DNA of 64,000 bases, taken from NCBI GenBank assembly GCA_037954665.1, contig JBBMOL010000023.1:5890001-5954000 (forward strand), written 5' to 3'. Source of the stretch: Laguncularia racemosa (Eukaryota; Streptophyta; Magnoliopsida; Myrtales; Combretaceae). The notes under the pieces are model-generated. The model saw only the letters and a list, made by a program, of their open reading frames with translations, had not been told where the DNA came from and searched no databases. Numbering within the stretch: position 1 is the first letter of the stretch; every line of letters begins with the position of its first letter. Positions 61,530 through 64,000 of the stretch are shown here, one piece after another. Made by a program: the position numbers and the translations under genes.

Positions 61530-63115
61530 ATTTAGGGAAACAAACAGACAAGTTGACACGATTTTCAGGGAGGATCTTTAAACTTTATAATACACTTTTT
61601 CTTTTTCTTTTTTTAATCCGGTGGAGGTAGTGCTCTCCAGTTTGTGCATTATTTTTCTACTTTGAATCTTCTTTGTAGAAGTTCATTACCAGCATAGGCA
61701 TATGTAGAAAGTACAATTCTTCAAGGGACTTGCAGTCGCAATGTAAAATGTTATCAATACTTTTAAGATCGAAAGTAGCGTCATTTGAACATATATTGGC
61801 TTTGTGTGAGTACTTTTTCTGTCCATGTTTAGGCATCGAATTAAACTATATAGATTCAACTTATCATAGATGAAGAGTAGATGTAATAAGTAGATCCAAT
61901 AGGCTGTATCCATTAAATTGGGTAAAGCTCAGCTAGGCCTCAGGTCACGGGCTGAACCGGCCTAGTACTGTTAGGTCACGGTGTCAAATTTGGTGAACCA
62001 TGACCCGTGCGTTAGCCAACTGTTCCAGGCTGGGTTATCTGACCTGGTGGTTCATGGGTTCACGTGAACCGTAATTTTTTTTTTCTTTTACAAAAACAAA
62101 GTATTATCTTCATTTAATTAAAAATGATGACTTAATTAACTTATATGAAATAAATATGAGAATATTTTCAATTTCTTATAATGTTATGGAAATTTACATT
62201 TATTTATACAAAACTAGATTCAAATGAAATTGTAATATTAAATGGGTTTTGAGGCTCGAGGAATTTGTTTTGATTTAAAATGAAAATTATGAGTGACCCT
62301 TGTGCTTTAGGTTCAAGTACAATGGTGAAATCTCGTTTACATACTAGTTTGAAAGTGGGATGGGAGATTAAGTTGGCTCGAAATCTAAGAATTTAAATAT
62401 GTTGATGAACTTAGAAGTCAAGATATAAATCTAGATATTTCTCCGAAGGAAGCCTAGTTCAATTGACTAAAGAAGTATTCTATCAATCAAACTAGAGTAG
62501 CGGAAGAAGTTTAAAGTTTCTAAATAATTCATTGATCAATTTGGAAACAGGCAATTAGAATTGACCTATAGGTTAGCTTTTAAGGTTTAAGGCACTTCAG
62601 TCATTTGATCGACCAAACTATTTTAAGTATGGAGGTTTTGTTCTATATAAGAATGGTGAACTAAATTGGATAAATTTTCTTCTTTTTTTTTCTTTTAAAG
62701 GGTTAAGCATTGTACATCGAGAGACATCTACCCTAGATTTTATTATTAGAAATAAAAACTTAAAAGAAAAAAAAGAGAAACGTAAGGCTTTACTTCTTAA
62801 AAGTTATATTGTAATTATTACCTACTGAAAAAATAAAGAAAGAATTACTACTCGCTTTACCATTATACTAAGCAAAAAACAAAGAAAAAGAAAAGAAAAA
62901 CCAAGAAATACTATTCTCCTTACAAAATATAAATAAATCTAAAAAAGATTCTATTATGAATTATTTTGATACAATAATGAAGTATAACCGTAATTAACAT
63001 GTACTATAAGAAAATACATAACACAATTAGATTGATATATATATTTCTAAGATGAAGCCAAACGGAAATTTCTAAGCCCAATATGATCCCAAAAGGGAAT
63101 TCATTTTAAATCAAG
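61530..63115. other. 3' flank of the AMP1-like gene and intergenic space
   Basis: The first 200-350 bases are probably 3' UTR. At 61940-62070 is a denser stretch with mirrored words ('ggtcacgg', 'gaaccgg', 'ggttcacgtgaacc') that resembles the end of a small DNA element; its partner end was not found. The rest is AT-rich without coding signal. Confidence 0.5.
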
Positions 63116-64000
63116 ATCCGATTTTGTGGCACTAGAAAAAAGAAATCAAATTGCACTTTATACTCTTGGCAAGCCAGTCAACTGCACTGTTTTGCTCTCA
63201 AAATTAGACTTAACTTGCCTTGGATATCTTCCAATAGAGTCTTGGTACATGATATGACAATTATAAATGTCCCATCTAACCAACAATGTTGATAGTCATC
63301 TTGAGATAATCGGTGAATCTGTTTCCATCAGAACCTTTACAAAATTAGATGACCTGCAAAACTCAAGGCCCTTTACCAAAGCTAACAGTTCAATATTCAA
63401 TGGATTTGTGTTGAGAAGCAAAGCCAAAACATCATAACACGCACCCTTTTGCATCCCTTAAAATTCCCCACCACTACCAATACCTTGGCTGAAACTACCA
63501 TCCACTGTTTAATTTAATGAAACCATGATCCAAGACAATCCAAGACGGCAAATGAATCCCTTTCTTTTATGGAGGTTTGTAATTGTGCCGAATAATTCCT
63601 CATCTCTTATAACTTGTTTCTTATTAAGTGGATTTACTCGCACAAGATTCAATAATTCATCCTTAATTTGTTTAACCATAATCTTGGGGGGGCTGCTTCT
63701 GTTCCCATGTTTCTTATTATTTCTTTCAACCTATAGATGTAATATTGTTAGAAGTTGAAATAAAAACTTTGTATATGGTTTGAAACATTTCCCTACATAC
63801 ATTATTTCCAAAACTTTAACATAACCTATATTGAAGGGATGTTTAGAATTGAACTAATACCAAATACACTGCAATCAAGATCCAAATATTTTTAGTATGT
63901 TTACATAAAAGAAAAATATGAATAGCACACTCATATTCCTGTAAACAGCAAACACAACGAGGAGCAAGGGCCCGACCCCAAGTGCATTACTAAAGCCCTG
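63116..64000 (-). pseudogene. LINE 3' relic: zinc-binding domain and RNase H, runs off the window
   Basis: On the - strand, from the window end: a zinc-binding domain of plant LINE reverse transcriptases ('CVCCLQEYECAIHIFLLC', about 63960-63900), a linker ('ERNNKKHGNRS', 63725; 'KIMVKQIKDELLNLVRVNP'), then RNase H ('LDGSFSQGIGSG' at 63505, 'NIELLALVKGLEFCRSSNF', 'ETDSPI') ending 'AVDWLAKSIKC' near 63175. Frameshifts and stops break it. The wording differs from the LINE at 17-18.8 kb, so it is another family. The reverse transcriptase proper should lie to the right of the window. Confidence 0.5.

Overview
This is AT-rich nuclear DNA from a flowering plant, very probably a dicot. Genes have GT-AG introns, and the space between them is filled with plant-type transposons: a hAT element, two MULEs, a Ty3/gypsy chromovirus, a Ty1/copia gag relic, two LINE relics and several short interspersed repeats. 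The species cannot be told from the sequence. I found no rRNA, tRNA, CRISPR array or bacterial operon.

Three host genes are supported, all on the + strand. (1) Positions 157-3147 hold the 3' exons of a gene for a MATH (TRAF-homology) plus coiled-coil protein; its start lies left of the window. (2) Positions 40492-44107 hold a three-exon gene for a 439-aa amino acid permease that looks like the ortholog of ANT1, with a notable palindromic G-box pair upstream. (3) Positions 55644-61529 hold a ten-exon gene for a 697-aa M28 metallopeptidase of the AMP1 / glutamate carboxypeptidase II family, with all metal-binding and catalytic residues in place. A fourth host-derived piece is an orphan first exon of an ALFIN-LIKE (PHD-finger) gene on the - strand at 33626-33722.

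From 4.0 to 18.8 kb there is a nest of elements. A copia gag relic (- strand) carries its own 0.83-kb insertion. A chromovirus (- strand) appears to have landed just 5' of that gag; its long LTR (5749-12981) is split by a 4.3-kb MULE (6861-11162), and its gag is cut by a LINE 3' fragment (17060-18757). From 20.0 to 28.2 kb is a second, 8.15-kb MULE of the same family, which carries a decayed plant mobile domain (PMD) gene facing the decayed transposase. Positions 28.2-34.7 kb hold a third mudrA N-terminal relic, a ~120-bp tandem repeat and the ALFIN-like exon. A hAT element (34719-38785) with perfect 8-bp target duplications and a transposase broken by one frameshift follows.

The long spaces at 44.1-55.5 kb and 61.5-63.1 kb are intergenic, with short repeats only. 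The last 0.9 kb is a LINE relic on the - strand. The host genes show no sign of acting together in one pathway; their closeness looks incidental.
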